A stretch of DNA of 64,000 bases from Gemmatimonadota bacterium (lineage in GTDB: Bacteria > Latescibacterota > UBA2968 > UBA8231), in assembly GCA_018660835.1 (NCBI GenBank), contig JABJJN010000074.1, positions 1 through 64,000 on the forward strand, in the 5' to 3' direction. The position numbers and the translations under genes were made by a program. Shown here piece after piece: positions 25,733 through 34,645 of this stretch. Under the pieces are notes generated by a model. That model searched no databases and was not told the DNA's origin. It saw nothing but the letters and a program-made list of their open reading frames with translations. Position 1 is the stretch's first letter; each line of letters starts with the position of its first letter.

Positions 25733-27010
25733 ATGCAGACGATCACGGTCTCGCGCGACGATGACCTCTATGAAGCCTTCGCCGATATCGCTGTCGCCGG
25801 TGATGGCACCCTCGTGTGCACCTATCGCGAAAGTCTCTGCCACAGCTCGCGCCCCTTCTCACGCGTCATCGTAAGACGCAGCATCGATGACGGTCTGACC
25901 TGGGGACCACGCCAGATTGTCTTTGAGCGCACGCAGCAGCAGACCGCCGCCGGCGAGGGGCGCCTGAACTGCTCGCGGATTCTGGGTCGCAAGGACGGAT
26001 CTCTGCTCCTCGTCATCGACATGCTGGTGACCGACACATTCGAAGACTATTTGAAGCAGGGAGTCTGCAAGATTCTCCTGTTCCGCAGCCACGACGGCGG
26101 ACGCACATGGCAGGGCCCCCACGAAACAGGTGTAACAGAAGGTATCGTCCCCTCTCTCAAAGAATTGTCCAGTGGACGCTTGCTCATGGGCGTCTCCGAG
26201 CAGTGGCCCGGAGCGACTGCTCAGGATCCGTACATCGAGCAGCAGACCGTCTACTTGTCAGATGACGATGGTACGACGTGGGAAGGTCCCTTTACGATTC
26301 CCGATCCCGAGCAATCGACGGTAAATGGCATGCCGTGGCGCCTGAATGAGGGAGACTTCGTCGAACTCGACGACGGCACACTCATCTGCTACATACGCGA
26401 AGACGGTGAGCGCCTATCAGCGTTCAAGTCATTTTCAACTGATGGCGGTCGCACCTGGACGCCGGCGATACGCACCCCGATGCCTTGTTGCCTGGGCCGA
26501 CCATCAACGGGTCGACTGCGTTCGGGAGAGATCGCTATCACCTACCGCTTGTCCGTGGGCCTGTCGACGAGTCTTGCCCTCTATGTGGAGACACAGGAGA
26601 CGGCGCGTGCTGGCGTGGAACTGGGAGAGGTAGACCTGGAGGGACCTGTAACACTGGCCAATCCTGCGGCACGTTTCGTCATCCTCGACAACGATCGCTC
26701 ATTGGCTGCCGACAGCAGTTATTCAGGTTGGGTGCAGTTGGCCGATGGCGATCTCTACGTGGTGAACTACATCAATGACGATGCCCCACGCGCCTACATC
26801 CGCGGTCTGCGTGTCGGCCGTGCCGACTGGTATCTGTTTCCAGAGGGCGACATCGTGTCCAATCATCCCTTCGATCGGGATGGGGGCTATGATACTCGCG
26901 CCCAGCAGATGGCTCTCGAACAACAGACCCTCGCGGCGGCCAGAGACGCGACGAAGCATGTTCCCACGGGCAAGTCGCACCCCCTGCCAGACACCCAGAG
27001 CAACACTTAA
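25733..27010 (+). CDS. Sialidase/BNR-family exo-glycosidase-like protein
   Basis: This 425-aa six-bladed propeller has Asp-box repeats: SIDDGLTWGPRQ, SHDGGRTWQGP, SDDDGTTWEGP and STDGGRTWTPAI. An N-terminal TYRESLCHSSRPFSRVIVRRS provides arginines where sialidases place the triad, and there is an FVELDDGTLICYIRED strand. It could cleave sialic or related nine-carbon acids or be a binding protein; no signal peptide is visible. The ATG at 25733 is chosen; the GTG-like upstream start at 25676 would overlap the previous gene. Its stop forms CTTAAG with the stop of the convergent nitrilase. Confidence 0.75.
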   Translation: MQTITVSRDDDLYEAFADIAVAGDGTLVCTYRESLCHSSRPFSRVIVRRSIDDGLTWGPRQIVFERTQQQTAAGEGRLNCSRILGRKDGSLLLVIDMLVTDTFEDYLKQGVCKILLFRSHDGGRTWQGPHETGVTEGIVPSLKELSSGRLLMGVSEQWPGATAQDPYIEQQTVYLSDDDGTTWEGPFTIPDPEQSTVNGMPWRLNEGDFVELDDGTLICYIREDGERLSAFKSFSTDGGRTWTPAIRTPMPCCLGRPSTGRLRSGEIAITYRLSVGLSTSLALYVETQETARAGVELGEVDLEGPVTLANPAARFVILDNDRSLAADSSYSGWVQLADGDLYVVNYINDDAPRAYIRGLRVGRADWYLFPEGDIVSNHPFDRDGGYDTRAQQMALEQQTLAAARDATKHVPTGKSHPLPDTQSNT

Positions 27011-28368
27011 GCCGGCAGCGGCTCCCGCATACGGCGCAATGCCGCGGACTCCGGACTGGCATACGACTCATAGAGGTGGGGTCGTCGTTGCCGCCAGTTC
27101 ACCTGCCGGAAGCAGCCACCATTCCATTTGCGATAGCTATCGTCCTGTTCGATATCAGCGACGACCATGTCCTGCGAACCATCATTGTAGGCCTTCACTT
27201 CGCCACTGCGGTCGATGATGCAACTACCTCTGCCCATGTTACGCGCCACAACCATGCACAGCTGGTTGTCCATGGCCCGTGTGCGTTGAATACAACGCCA
27301 GCGCTCTTCATCGAGTCGTGGTGCACCCGGAGTCCATCGACTCGCACGATGGTCGCCCATGATCGGTAGTACGAGGAAGTCCGCGCCATGGAGTCCGATC
27401 ATGCGAGCTGACTCCGCTGCCGAGCTATCCATGCAGATCGTGCACCCAACTTTGCCCGCCGCCGTATCCATCACGGGAAAACTATCGCCGGGCATGACAC
27501 CGGAAATCGCCTCCGTCGAGGCGAGATGCACCTTGCGATACGTGCCTGAGATCTCGCCGTCACTGTCGATGACGATTGCACTGTTGTAGACGGCGCCGGC
27601 GACTCTCTCGAGCAGGCCCACCACGATCACGGCTTGATGCTCCGCGGCGATCTGCGCGAAGCGGGCAGTTTCGGGTCCCGGGACGTTGACGGCATCCTCG
27701 AAAGCATGTGTTGGCAACTTCCACTGCAGACAGATTTCCGGGAGTGCCACCAACTTCGCCCCGTGGTCGACACAGGCTCGCTGCGCCAATTCGGCATAGC
27801 GATTGACGTTGCCCTTAACGTCTTGCCGCGGCTGGCCACCAGCTTCCTCAGAACCTGTTGCAGTTGCGATGCGAAGAGTCGGTCGTGGCACATAGGGTCC
27901 GAGATCATCCAACTCAGGAACCTGCATGCTCACCTGCCCCTGCGCCGTCCATCGCAGGGTGCTGCGAATAGTGACCGTTGTTACGCCGCCGGGGGCAACC
28001 AGATCAGCAGAGAATCGCACCCGTCTGGGTGCCGAATCCCCTGCCGTTGCATCGCCACAGTCACCGGCGACATAGTCCCAGATGGTGGACGTACCCGGCG
28101 CGTGGCAATCGCTGGCGATCTGTCCCCAATAGACGTGTCCCACCAGCATATCCGTGACGTCAAGCAGGTCAGTACAGCTCACCTCCCAACTGATACGGTA
28201 GCGGTGACCCGGTGTGACACCAGAGAACTCGAATTGCCAGCCACCGCACGTAGACAGTGTGCCATTGGCATCCGAGTGATAGTGCTGATCTGCTTCCTGC
28301 AGATGATTCCTGCAGGCCGCTTGTGGGTGGGGAGTCCACTGATCGGCGCGGACGAAGGTGATCGGCAT
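27007..28368 (-). CDS. Carbon-nitrogen hydrolase with an extra N-terminal domain
   Basis: In the 453-aa protein residues about 1-160 are a beta-rich domain (TLSTCGGWQFEFSGVTPGHRYRI...) that looks like a carbohydrate-binding or jelly-roll module. Residues about 165-430 are a nitrilase-superfamily amidase with the full triad: Glu201 (LPEICLQW), Lys269 (GTYRKVHL) and Cys302 (CTICMDSS). This enzyme hydrolyses an amide or nitrile, often an N-carbamoyl compound or omega-amidase substrate. It is transcribed toward the sialidase-like gene and follows the SnoaL-type gene by 85 bp on the same strand. Confidence 0.85.
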   Translation of the reverse strand: MPITFVRADQWTPHPQAACRNHLQEADQHYHSDANGTLSTCGGWQFEFSGVTPGHRYRISWEVSCTDLLDVTDMLVGHVYWGQIASDCHAPGTSTIWDYVAGDCGDATAGDSAPRRVRFSADLVAPGGVTTVTIRSTLRWTAQGQVSMQVPELDDLGPYVPRPTLRIATATGSEEAGGQPRQDVKGNVNRYAELAQRACVDHGAKLVALPEICLQWKLPTHAFEDAVNVPGPETARFAQIAAEHQAVIVVGLLERVAGAVYNSAIVIDSDGEISGTYRKVHLASTEAISGVMPGDSFPVMDTAAGKVGCTICMDSSAAESARMIGLHGADFLVLPIMGDHRASRWTPGAPRLDEERWRCIQRTRAMDNQLCMVVARNMGRGSCIIDRSGEVKAYNDGSQDMVVADIEQDDSYRKWNGGCFRQVNWRQRRPHLYESYASPESAALRRMREPLPA

Positions 28369-28453
28369 AGCGGTTGTTCCTTGTTGATTTCGTAGACCTG
28401 GTGAAACTGAAGATTCGCTTAGATGCTGTGCCCGATGTCAGACACCTTGCATG

Positions 28454-28843
28454 TCAGGAGTTCTCAGAGCGATGAAAGTGAACGTGCCGCCACGTGCCAT
28501 CCTGTTTCTCCCAAAGACGAGTCTCCTCACAGCGACTCGTCACTGGACCACTGTTCGAGGTGGACTGCACAAGCCGGATGTATGTCACCAATGCTGCCTG
28601 TTCACCCAGCAGACGCACTTTGGGATCGATCATCGTCGTGTGCCGAGTTCCCGTCGGTGCACCCAGATCGAAGTAGAACTTGTGGAAGCCAAGACCTTCC
28701 ACACGCTGACCTCGAGCTTCTGGTTCGAAGGCCGTTAAGTCCTCCGCGCAGAGCTCTGCATATGTCGGCCAATCACCATCTGCGATGGCATCGAGTAATT
28801 CCTGAGTACGCTGCAATAGCAGTTGTCTGATTGCTTGTGACAT
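28454..28843 (-). CDS. SnoaL-like/CaMKII-association-domain protein
   Basis: The 129-aa protein has the NTF2-like fold with the CaMKII association-domain signature FEPEARGQRVEGLGFHKFYFD (the first 20 residues shown in full here are the core) and ends RHVHFHRS, the typical family terminus. Bacterial homologues form oligomeric rings and are of unknown role or bind small ligands. The start has AGAGGTGATAG upstream. It precedes the nitrilase on the same strand and divergently faces the EF-hand gene across the intergenic region that carries an inverted repeat. Confidence 0.85.
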   Translation of the reverse strand: MSQAIRQLLLQRTQELLDAIADGDWPTYAELCAEDLTAFEPEARGQRVEGLGFHKFYFDLGAPTGTRHTTMIDPKVRLLGEQAALVTYIRLVQSTSNSGPVTSRCEETRLWEKQDGTWRHVHFHRSENS

Positions 28844-28897
28844 CTATCACCTCTGAATTGTGTTTCAGCGTACAAAGGCTTCGCCACACTGCGGGGT

Positions 28898-28941
28898 CAA
28901 GCAATGCGCCGTGAGTTTTTTTCGCATCAGCCCATTGCTTG
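28898..28941. repeat. 9-bp perfect inverted repeat with 26-bp spacer in a divergent intergenic region
   Basis: CAAGCAATG (28898-28906) and CATTGCTTG (28933-28941) are exact inverted copies separated by a T7-containing spacer, between the divergent starts at 28843 and 29057. This could be a hairpin or a paired operator. Position suggests regulation of one or both genes. Confidence 0.5.
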
Positions 28942-28991
28942 TGAGCGCTATCACTGGTCATGCCTTTGATTGGTCGTAGGTTAGTGCCGTC

Positions 28992-29017
28992 AATCGCAGC
29001 ACACGAATCGCAGCACA
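28992..29017. repeat. 14-bp-period direct repeat upstream of the EF-hand gene
   Basis: AATCGCAGCACA occurs at 28992-29003 and 29006-29017 without mismatch. It lies about 40 bp before the ATG of the EF-hand protein, where it may be a regulator site or a slippage duplication. Confidence 0.6.
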
Positions 29018-29056
29018 TTCACATTCTCTTGCTGTCCCTTTCCCAGGAGGGCTCCA

Positions 29057-29662
29057 ATGTTCCGTAAGCATCTCGTTCTACTGATGGCCATTGGCCTGTG
29101 TTTCTCAAGTATGGCGTTCGCCGACGGTCATGAAGGCGGCGAGCGTCCGCCCATGCTCGTATTGATGCCACCGCCTGATGTCGAGAAGCCTGAAGGCGTC
29201 GAAATGACAGGCGATCCTGAAGAAGACTTCCGTATCGTCTTTCGCACATTCTTCCGCCTCATGGATCAAGACGGCAGCGGCGAACTGAGTCCCGATGAGC
29301 TCAGAGGATGGGTCCACCCAGGTCCCGGACCTGGAATGGGTGAGCATGAGGGTGGTATGATGGGCGGACCTGATGGCGACATGATGGGCGACCACGACGG
29401 CATGGGTGATCACGATGGCATGGGTGGTGGTGACCTGGTCGACGAGGTCCGCAGGCTCAAAGAAGAGTTGCACCGTGTGCGTGAAGAGCAGCGCATGCGC
29501 CACCGTGAGCACATGCAGGAACAGATCCAGCGTGCCCGTGAGCATCTGCGCAAGCTCGAAGAGGATTCACGCAGGATGGAAGAGGAGATGCAGAACTCGG
29601 AAGGCGACCGAGGCGACCGAGGCGGCCAGGGCGGCCCGGTTGACCAGAGCGGCCGCGGCTGA
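29057..29662 (+). CDS. Secreted EF-hand, coiled-coil protein
   Basis: In this 201-aa protein residues 1-23 are a signal peptide ending MAFA|D. One EF-hand loop is complete, DQDGSGELSPDE (about residues 70-81), with the Ca2+ ligands D-x-D-x-S-x-E-x-x-x-x-E. A Met/Gly/Asp/His repeat (GDHDGMGDHDGMGG, about 105-125) follows and may bind metal. Residues about 125-180 form a charged coiled coil (EVRRLKEELHRVREEQRMR), and the tail is Gly-rich. It is likely periplasmic and Ca2+-responsive; the partner is unknown. CAGGAGG lies upstream of the ATG. A strong hairpin follows. Confidence 0.8.
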   Translation: MFRKHLVLLMAIGLCFSSMAFADGHEGGERPPMLVLMPPPDVEKPEGVEMTGDPEEDFRIVFRTFFRLMDQDGSGELSPDELRGWVHPGPGPGMGEHEGGMMGGPDGDMMGDHDGMGDHDGMGGGDLVDEVRRLKEELHRVREEQRMRHREHMQEQIQRAREHLRKLEEDSRRMEEEMQNSEGDRGDRGGQGGPVDQSGRG

Positions 29663-29717
29663 TCAGAGCCTGGTTCTCGCCTGCGTTACGCCTGCCTGAA
29701 CGCAGGTTGAACACAAA

Positions 29718-29744
29718 GGGGACACGTGCCATGCACGTGTCCCC
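29718..29744. terminator. Perfect 12-bp hairpin, bidirectional terminator
   Basis: GGGGACACGTGC (29718-29729) and GCACGTGTCCCC (29733-29744) pair without mismatch around a 3-nt loop, between the EF-hand gene and the convergent oxidoreductase end. On the minus strand reading the flank is less T-rich than a classic terminator, but stability is very high. Confidence 0.75.
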
Positions 29745-29747
29745 TCT

Positions 29748-30818
29748 CTATTTGCCTGGAATCAGCGTCGCCCCGCCCTCGCTGGATTCGTAGGCCGCCT
29801 CAACAACGGCCATCGTCTGCAGGGCATCATCAAAATGCGTCGCCAATTCTGCAGTAGGGTCGTCTGCCCGGCGCATCAGACTCGCCATCGTACCAATGAA
29901 CGCGTCCGGGAACCAGGTGCCTTGCAATGGCACTTGCTGCCACTGGTCGCCGGTTGCGCTCGAATAGTATTCCAGCACATCCTGTGTCCCCTTGGGATAG
30001 TCCATCAGGACACCCATTCTGGCCACAATCGCTCCCTTCGTTCCTTCCCAGCGGATGTAGCTCTCCTGGTGGCGCTCGCCAAAATCGTGCCCGTGGGTCG
30101 TAACGATATTGGCTGCGATCTGCTCACCGTAGTCGAAGAGAATGCCCGTTCTGGTTGCGGCCAGGTGCGCACAGGCAGGGTGTTTGGTCGTCTTCGCGTA
30201 AACTCCGGAAGGTTCACCGAAGAAGGACCGAACCAGATCGATATAGTGGATAGAGTGGTAGAGGATTTCCAGTCGGTCTATATCTTGCAGAAATGACCAC
30301 AGATGCCACGGTGTGTGCACGGTGACACGCAGATCGAGACTGTGGAGCTCGCCGATTACACCCGAGTCGAGCAGATGCCGGGCAGCAATGACAAAGGGTG
30401 CATAGCGCAGCTGGAAATTGACGGCCGCTGTCAGCCCCTTGCTGCGACACATGTCTGCAAGCAACATGGCATCGGCGAAAGATTCCCCCAGTGGTTTCTG
30501 AATCAGCGCATGGGCACCATCAGGCAACTGCGGTAGCAACTGTGGCAGAGCACTGGCTGGAACGGCGATGTCGTAAACAGCTTCTGCCGGTGCCTGCTCA
30601 ATCGCCTCGGCGAAGCTGGTGAAGACTCGAGGGATCTGAAATGTATCGGCCAACTCCCGTGCTGCTTCCTGATTCTTGTCGAAAATGCCGTAAACGGGAA
30701 AATTCGCCTTGGCATACGCTGGCTGATGCGCGTCACGGACGATGCCCCCTGCACCGATGGCGATGATCGGCCGGGGAAACTCGGGCATCAGGGGAGTTTG
30801 GCGTATGGCTGCGTCCAC
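29748..30818 (-). CDS. Gfo/Idh/MocA-family oxidoreductase
   Basis: The 356-aa NAD(P)-dependent oxidoreductase has the Rossmann motif IGAGGIVRDAHQPAY (residues about 20-35), the acidic residue after strand 2 (YGIFDKNQ), and the catalytic region HALIQKPLGESF, where E-K-P is usual and here Q-K-P. The C-terminal half gives the open-faced beta-sheet domain. Such enzymes oxidise sugars, inositols or related alcohols. The start is GTG 30818, with TAGGAAC upstream. It lies convergent to the EF-hand gene and divergent from the small membrane gene. Confidence 0.87.
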   Translation of the reverse strand: MDAAIRQTPLMPEFPRPIIAIGAGGIVRDAHQPAYAKANFPVYGIFDKNQEAARELADTFQIPRVFTSFAEAIEQAPAEAVYDIAVPASALPQLLPQLPDGAHALIQKPLGESFADAMLLADMCRSKGLTAAVNFQLRYAPFVIAARHLLDSGVIGELHSLDLRVTVHTPWHLWSFLQDIDRLEILYHSIHYIDLVRSFFGEPSGVYAKTTKHPACAHLAATRTGILFDYGEQIAANIVTTHGHDFGERHQESYIRWEGTKGAIVARMGVLMDYPKGTQDVLEYYSSATGDQWQQVPLQGTWFPDAFIGTMASLMRRADDPTAELATHFDDALQTMAVVEAAYESSEGGATLIPGK

Positions 30819-30907
30819 GGTTCCTACCTCGCAAGATGAAGAGTCACACCTAACGCTATATCCTTCAAGTATCAGATGCTACCAGCCAGCACTCCAGGAG
30901 ACGCGTG

Positions 30908-31267
30908 ATGCTCGACCCCATCAACATCCTCAAAGTCGTCGGCATCATGGCGGCGCTCATCGCATTTCGCATGGTCGTCCAGATCTTGCTGAGAAAAAGT
31001 GGTGCAGGTTTTGGCTGGTTGAAGGATGTCTTGCCCTTCATCCTGCCACCGCTGCTCACGGGTGGCCCCATGTTTCTCGCCTTCCCTGTATTTTTTCTGG
31101 CAGTGAAATCCGAGTCGATTCCCTCCTTCGTCGCGATCATGTCCCTCGCCGGCGGACTTGGCCTCATGTTTGGTTTGATGGCGATCGTGTCGATGCTGAT
31201 GAAACAACAACGACGGATACAAGAGCTTGAGGGTCTATTGCCAGTTCAAGAAAACGAAGGCCGTTGA
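30908..31267 (+). CDS. Small membrane protein of unknown function
   Basis: In this 119-aa protein there are three hydrophobic helices (about residues 8-26, 40-64, 75-98), followed by a charged tail QQRRIQELEGLLPVQ that could form a short coiled coil. Start ATG 30908 has CAGGAG upstream at 7 nt; a GTG is immediately upstream at 30905. The Kelch-like gene begins 2 bp after its stop, so they are probably co-transcribed. No family is recognised. Confidence 0.55.
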   Translation: MLDPINILKVVGIMAALIAFRMVVQILLRKSGAGFGWLKDVLPFILPPLLTGGPMFLAFPVFFLAVKSESIPSFVAIMSLAGGLGLMFGLMAIVSMLMKQQRRIQELEGLLPVQENEGR

Positions 31268-31269
31268 GC

Positions 31270-32829
31270 ATGATGTTGAAGATCACAGATTGGCCCACGC
31301 CACCGAAGGCAATGTGGGATGTGGCGGGAGAGCTACACCTGGCCCTCGAAGATGGACTCGCTGTCCTGCGCAATCATGAGCTGGCGTTTCTTCCAGAGGA
31401 AGGCCAATCGGGCCGCCAACTCGTCAGTGAATTCACCGAATTTCCAGCTTCACTCAGCGGTCAGCCCCTGGAGCCGCTGGTAGCGGATCTGTTTGGCAAT
31501 TTCTGGAGTTTGAAGACGAGCCCCTCAGGTACGGACCTGTTCGTGCTACCCGCTGATGTCCCTGATCGATGGCAACCGATCCCTCTCGAGCAAGGCACGT
31601 GGGAACACCTCGTTGTCGATCATCTGGGTTTCGTTTGGATCGCCGGGCCCGCAGGATGCCGACGCTTCCCGCCACGCGAGGCCGACGGTGGTTTTGTGAC
31701 ACCTGCCGGTGCAGCCGGGAAATCGATGATCAGCGCCCTGGGCCTGTCCCCTGCGGGATTGGCCTTGGCCGCTCTGGACAGTGGTGACCTGATCGAACTC
31801 GACATCGATGCGGCGGGGCAGACCCTCGCCAAGACCCTTGGCCAGGTTCCAACAGCAGCTCGACTCGTTTTTGCGGATCCGCAGGGCACCCTATGGATCG
31901 CTCTGGACGATGGTCTGTACTGTGACACTTCCCATGCCACCGATGTTCACAAGAATTGGCAACTGCTTCCCGGCCGCCTGCCCGGCGGCGGCAACCACGA
32001 CATCTTCTCCGTCGCTTTGCAGGATCGTCTCTATGTCGCCGGTGGACTGTCACGTTTCTGGGGATACCCCACCCAGCAACATGTATTCGACGAGTTATTC
32101 GCTTTCGATCCGACCCGTGGCCGTTGGGAGATCATCAGCTATCTGCCATTCCCCAGACGTTACAGTGGCATCGCGACGCTGGACGGGCTCGTCTGGATCG
32201 TGGGTGGCGAAGGTGAACTGGGAAAGCGTGGCGGAGATGTGACGACGTTGGACCTTGTCGATATCTACGATCCCGCGTCCGGCGCCTGGTCACAGGCACC
32301 GAGACTTCACGAACCACACACTGATCCTTTTGTCATGACCGCTGCAGATCGTATCTGGGTTGTTGGCGGCGCTGGTGACGACAACCGGAAACTACAGACC
32401 GTGGAAAGCATCGGCAGCGGCGAGACGACCTGGCGCCTGGAGCCCGAACTGCCGGAACCGGCACGCGAAGGTGGCTGCTGTGCGTTGGATGGGATCCTCT
32501 ACTGTGGCAGCACAGACGGGTTCTTCGCCTTCGATACAGGCACGGGTGCATGGGATAGGCAGGTGCCACAGCCTGACAAACTCGTCAAGGCACCACTCAC
32601 GACAGCCTTTGAAGGTGAGGTATGGATGATGGGCGGCGCTCGCGATGATCAGACGCGATGCTACAATCCGCGCACACGAATCTGGCGCAGCGGACCGCGC
32701 TTACCGACACAGCAATCGTGGGGCGGCGCTGCCGTCCTCCATGGTCGGCTCTACATCACCGGTGGTGCGCATCGCTCAGAGACGCATGACATGACGATCT
32801 ACGATGACAGGACCTGGGTGCTGCGCTGA
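31270..32829 (+). CDS. Kelch-type beta-propeller protein
   Basis: The 519-aa protein's C-terminal half has Kelch units: RLYVAGGLSRFWG, DGLVWIVGGEGELG, DRIWVVGGAGDDNR, GEVWMMGGARDD, GRLYITGGAHRSE, each followed by a YDPxxxxW-type strand (ELFAFDPTRGRW, DIYDPASGAW). The N-terminal half is a ligand-binding two-component-like propeller region with repeated hydrophobic strands (LVVDHLGFVWIAG, LVFADPQGTLWIAL). It has no signal peptide. Function is unknown; such propellers often scaffold or bind sugars. It immediately follows the small membrane gene. Start ATG 31270 is used; the TTG at 31264 overlaps the previous stop. Confidence 0.75.
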   Translation: MMLKITDWPTPPKAMWDVAGELHLALEDGLAVLRNHELAFLPEEGQSGRQLVSEFTEFPASLSGQPLEPLVADLFGNFWSLKTSPSGTDLFVLPADVPDRWQPIPLEQGTWEHLVVDHLGFVWIAGPAGCRRFPPREADGGFVTPAGAAGKSMISALGLSPAGLALAALDSGDLIELDIDAAGQTLAKTLGQVPTAARLVFADPQGTLWIALDDGLYCDTSHATDVHKNWQLLPGRLPGGGNHDIFSVALQDRLYVAGGLSRFWGYPTQQHVFDELFAFDPTRGRWEIISYLPFPRRYSGIATLDGLVWIVGGEGELGKRGGDVTTLDLVDIYDPASGAWSQAPRLHEPHTDPFVMTAADRIWVVGGAGDDNRKLQTVESIGSGETTWRLEPELPEPAREGGCCALDGILYCGSTDGFFAFDTGTGAWDRQVPQPDKLVKAPLTTAFEGEVWMMGGARDDQTRCYNPRTRIWRSGPRLPTQQSWGGAAVLHGRLYITGGAHRSETHDMTIYDDRTWVLR

Positions 32830-32853
32830 GAATCGGGGCATCACTGTCGAAGC

Positions 32854-32869
32854 CCGCCAGAGAAGGCGG
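32854..32869. terminator. Short GC hairpin between convergent genes
   Basis: CCGCC-AGAGAA-GGCGG makes a 5-bp GC stem between the ends of the Kelch-type gene and the PhyH gene. Short and without a T-run, so weak. Confidence 0.3.
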
Positions 32870-32896
32870 CACCGGGGACCAGATGGATCGTTGCCC

Positions 32897-33670
32897 TTAC
32901 GCGATCTCGCTGACAGGGCGACTGCGCTCCCAGCGCAACTGTGACTCTTCGTCGAGGCCACAGAGCCAGTTCCATGTGCGCATCCGGCGAACCCGGTCAC
33001 GATATGACTCCACTTCCGTCACGTAGGCGAGTCGTGGTTGATTCCGATACTCGGGGATCTCAGGCGCGTCGACTTTCCAGTCGCGTTGCGGTGTGGCTTG
33101 ACGGTGGTAGGAGAATTTGATCATCCCACGGCGGCGATCATTCGTCTTGGGTCCCGCCTTATGCCAGATACCATAACGAGTCATCGCCACGGTGCCTGCA
33201 GGCACCGTGAGCGACATCTGTCCTCTGATGTCGCCATAGTGAGCGATGGCTTCTCGATCGACGGCGCGACAGTGTGAACCGGGTAGAATCATCGTCGGCC
33301 CGTCTTCGATCTCCACCGCCTGAGGGTAGTAGTAGCACTGCAGTTCGGTGACATCATACCCCAAACCGGACAGACCATCCGAATGCCATGTCTGTCCCAG
33401 ATGCGGCGCTTCATATAGATGATGGTGACCACCAGCGGGCACGAGAAAATCCTCGCCGAGTAGTGATCGGGCGACGCCGGCGATCTTCGGGTGCAGAAGA
33501 ACGGCCTTGGTGAACTCATCGTCACCGATGAATGCATCGATATTGCCCCCGGCCATCTTGTCACACTTCGCATTGAACGCGTCATCGATGACACCTTCGA
33601 GCAGGACGAAGCCCGTCGCGACGAATTCCATCACTGCCGCGTCGTCGAGGGTCGGTTCAATGACTGCCAT
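32897..33670 (-). CDS. Phytanoyl-CoA dioxygenase (PhyH) family protein
   Basis: This 257-aa PhyH oxygenase has the iron motif HSD (His96/Asp98 in GQTWHSDGLSG) and distal His170 in RYGIWHKAGPKTN, with Arg residues nearby for 2-oxoglutarate (RRGMIKFSYHR). DGPTMILPGSHCRAV is the core strand with the P-G-S-H signature. It is the third gene of a minus-strand run after RidA and a hypothetical protein (12-bp gap), so its product may act with them. Substrate unknown. Confidence 0.9.
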   Translation of the reverse strand: MAVIEPTLDDAAVMEFVATGFVLLEGVIDDAFNAKCDKMAGGNIDAFIGDDEFTKAVLLHPKIAGVARSLLGEDFLVPAGGHHHLYEAPHLGQTWHSDGLSGLGYDVTELQCYYYPQAVEIEDGPTMILPGSHCRAVDREAIAHYGDIRGQMSLTVPAGTVAMTRYGIWHKAGPKTNDRRRGMIKFSYHRQATPQRDWKVDAPEIPEYRNQPRLAYVTEVESYRDRVRRMRTWNWLCGLDEESQLRWERSRPVSEIA

Positions 33671-33682
33671 GGTCGGCTCCCA

Positions 33683-34042
33683 TCAGATCATTCTTTCCAA
33701 AATGAACTCAAACCCCAGATAGTCGTTATCGACGTCATCATATCTATACAGTTTGGCATCGGGGAACTGCACGATTCGCCAACCATCGGCGACGGCATCA
33801 AGCACGGATTCGTAGGGAGCCTCCTGTGAGGGCAGCGTCGGCTCTTGCGGTTTCGTCGCATCGTAGAGCATCCAGGATGCCAGACCAGATCGCATATTCG
33901 TCGACTTCGAATACAGATACAGGACCAGTTGGCGTGGTGTCTCCACCAGTTTCGCCAACCGGTCCAGATCCTGTGTCGTCAGTGTTCCAGCTTCCACTTT
34001 CTGGCGACTCGTAGCCAGCCATTCACCGACGGCAGACTTCAT
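33683..34042 (-). CDS. Hypothetical protein in RidA-PhyH operon
   Basis: The 119-aa protein is mixed alpha/beta with a helical N-terminal half (EWLATSRQKVEAG, DLDRLAKLVETPRQLVLYLY) and C-terminal WRIVQFPDAKLYRYDD...FEFILERMI. I do not recognise it. It sits between RidA (1-bp gap) and PhyH (12-bp gap) and is almost certainly transcribed with both; no motif betrays a function. Confidence 0.6.
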   Translation of the reverse strand: MKSAVGEWLATSRQKVEAGTLTTQDLDRLAKLVETPRQLVLYLYSKSTNMRSGLASWMLYDATKPQEPTLPSQEAPYESVLDAVADGWRIVQFPDAKLYRYDDVDNDYLGFEFILERMI

Positions 34043-34043
34043 A

Positions 34044-34484
34044 TCAGCCCTTGATTTCGAAGATCGCTTCGATCTCTACGGCCACACCCGTTGGCAGCTG
34101 CGCAAAGCCGATGGCTGAACGTGCGTGATAACCGTCATCGCCCTCGAAGATCTTGTGCAGCAGATCGGAGGCACCATTGATCACCAGGTGCTGTTCGATG
34201 AAGTCGAGGGTCGAGTTCACGCAGCCGAGAAGCTTTACCACGCGCAGGCCATCCAGAGACCCGACCTCTTGGTGTACGGACTTCAGAATGTTCTCGGCCA
34301 CTTCCTTTGCCGCTGCATACCCCTCATCGACACTGACATCGGCACCCAGTTTGCCCTTCTGCGTCGACGTGTGACCGGAAGTGATGACGAGATTTCCGGC
34401 ACGCGCCGCCATTTTCAGATACCCCTTCTCGGCGTCGTCGGTGAATTCGATGCCCAACTCTTTGGCCTTGGCTTCTGCTCCCAT
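34044..34484 (-). CDS. RidA-family protein
   Basis: This 146-aa protein matches the RidA/YjgF/UK114 family: AARAGNLVITSGHTS near residue 30, KLLGCVNS, and YHARSAIGFAQLPTGVAVEIEAI, where the Arg of A-R-S is the substrate-binding residue in imine-deaminating members. RidA hydrolyses reactive enamines or imines released by PLP enzymes. It begins a three-gene minus-strand run and faces, divergently, a PLP-dependent enzyme gene whose start lies 161 bp away. The sequence AGGAGAG is immediately upstream of the start. Confidence 0.9.
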   Translation of the reverse strand: MGAEAKAKELGIEFTDDAEKGYLKMAARAGNLVITSGHTSTQKGKLGADVSVDEGYAAAKEVAENILKSVHQEVGSLDGLRVVKLLGCVNSTLDFIEQHLVINGASDLLHKIFEGDDGYHARSAIGFAQLPTGVAVEIEAIFEIKG

Positions 34485-34645
34485 TCTTGACTCTCCTTTT
34501 TGGTATGTGTAATGGTTCCGCAGATAAGACAGAACGCGTCGGTCGTCGGCCCGTCAAGCATTCGCCATTTGCTCGCATCGCGCCATTTGACACCTTTCGA
34601 CGATACGCTTTCGAATCGAACCCTCATGCAGAGCAAGGAACCGCC

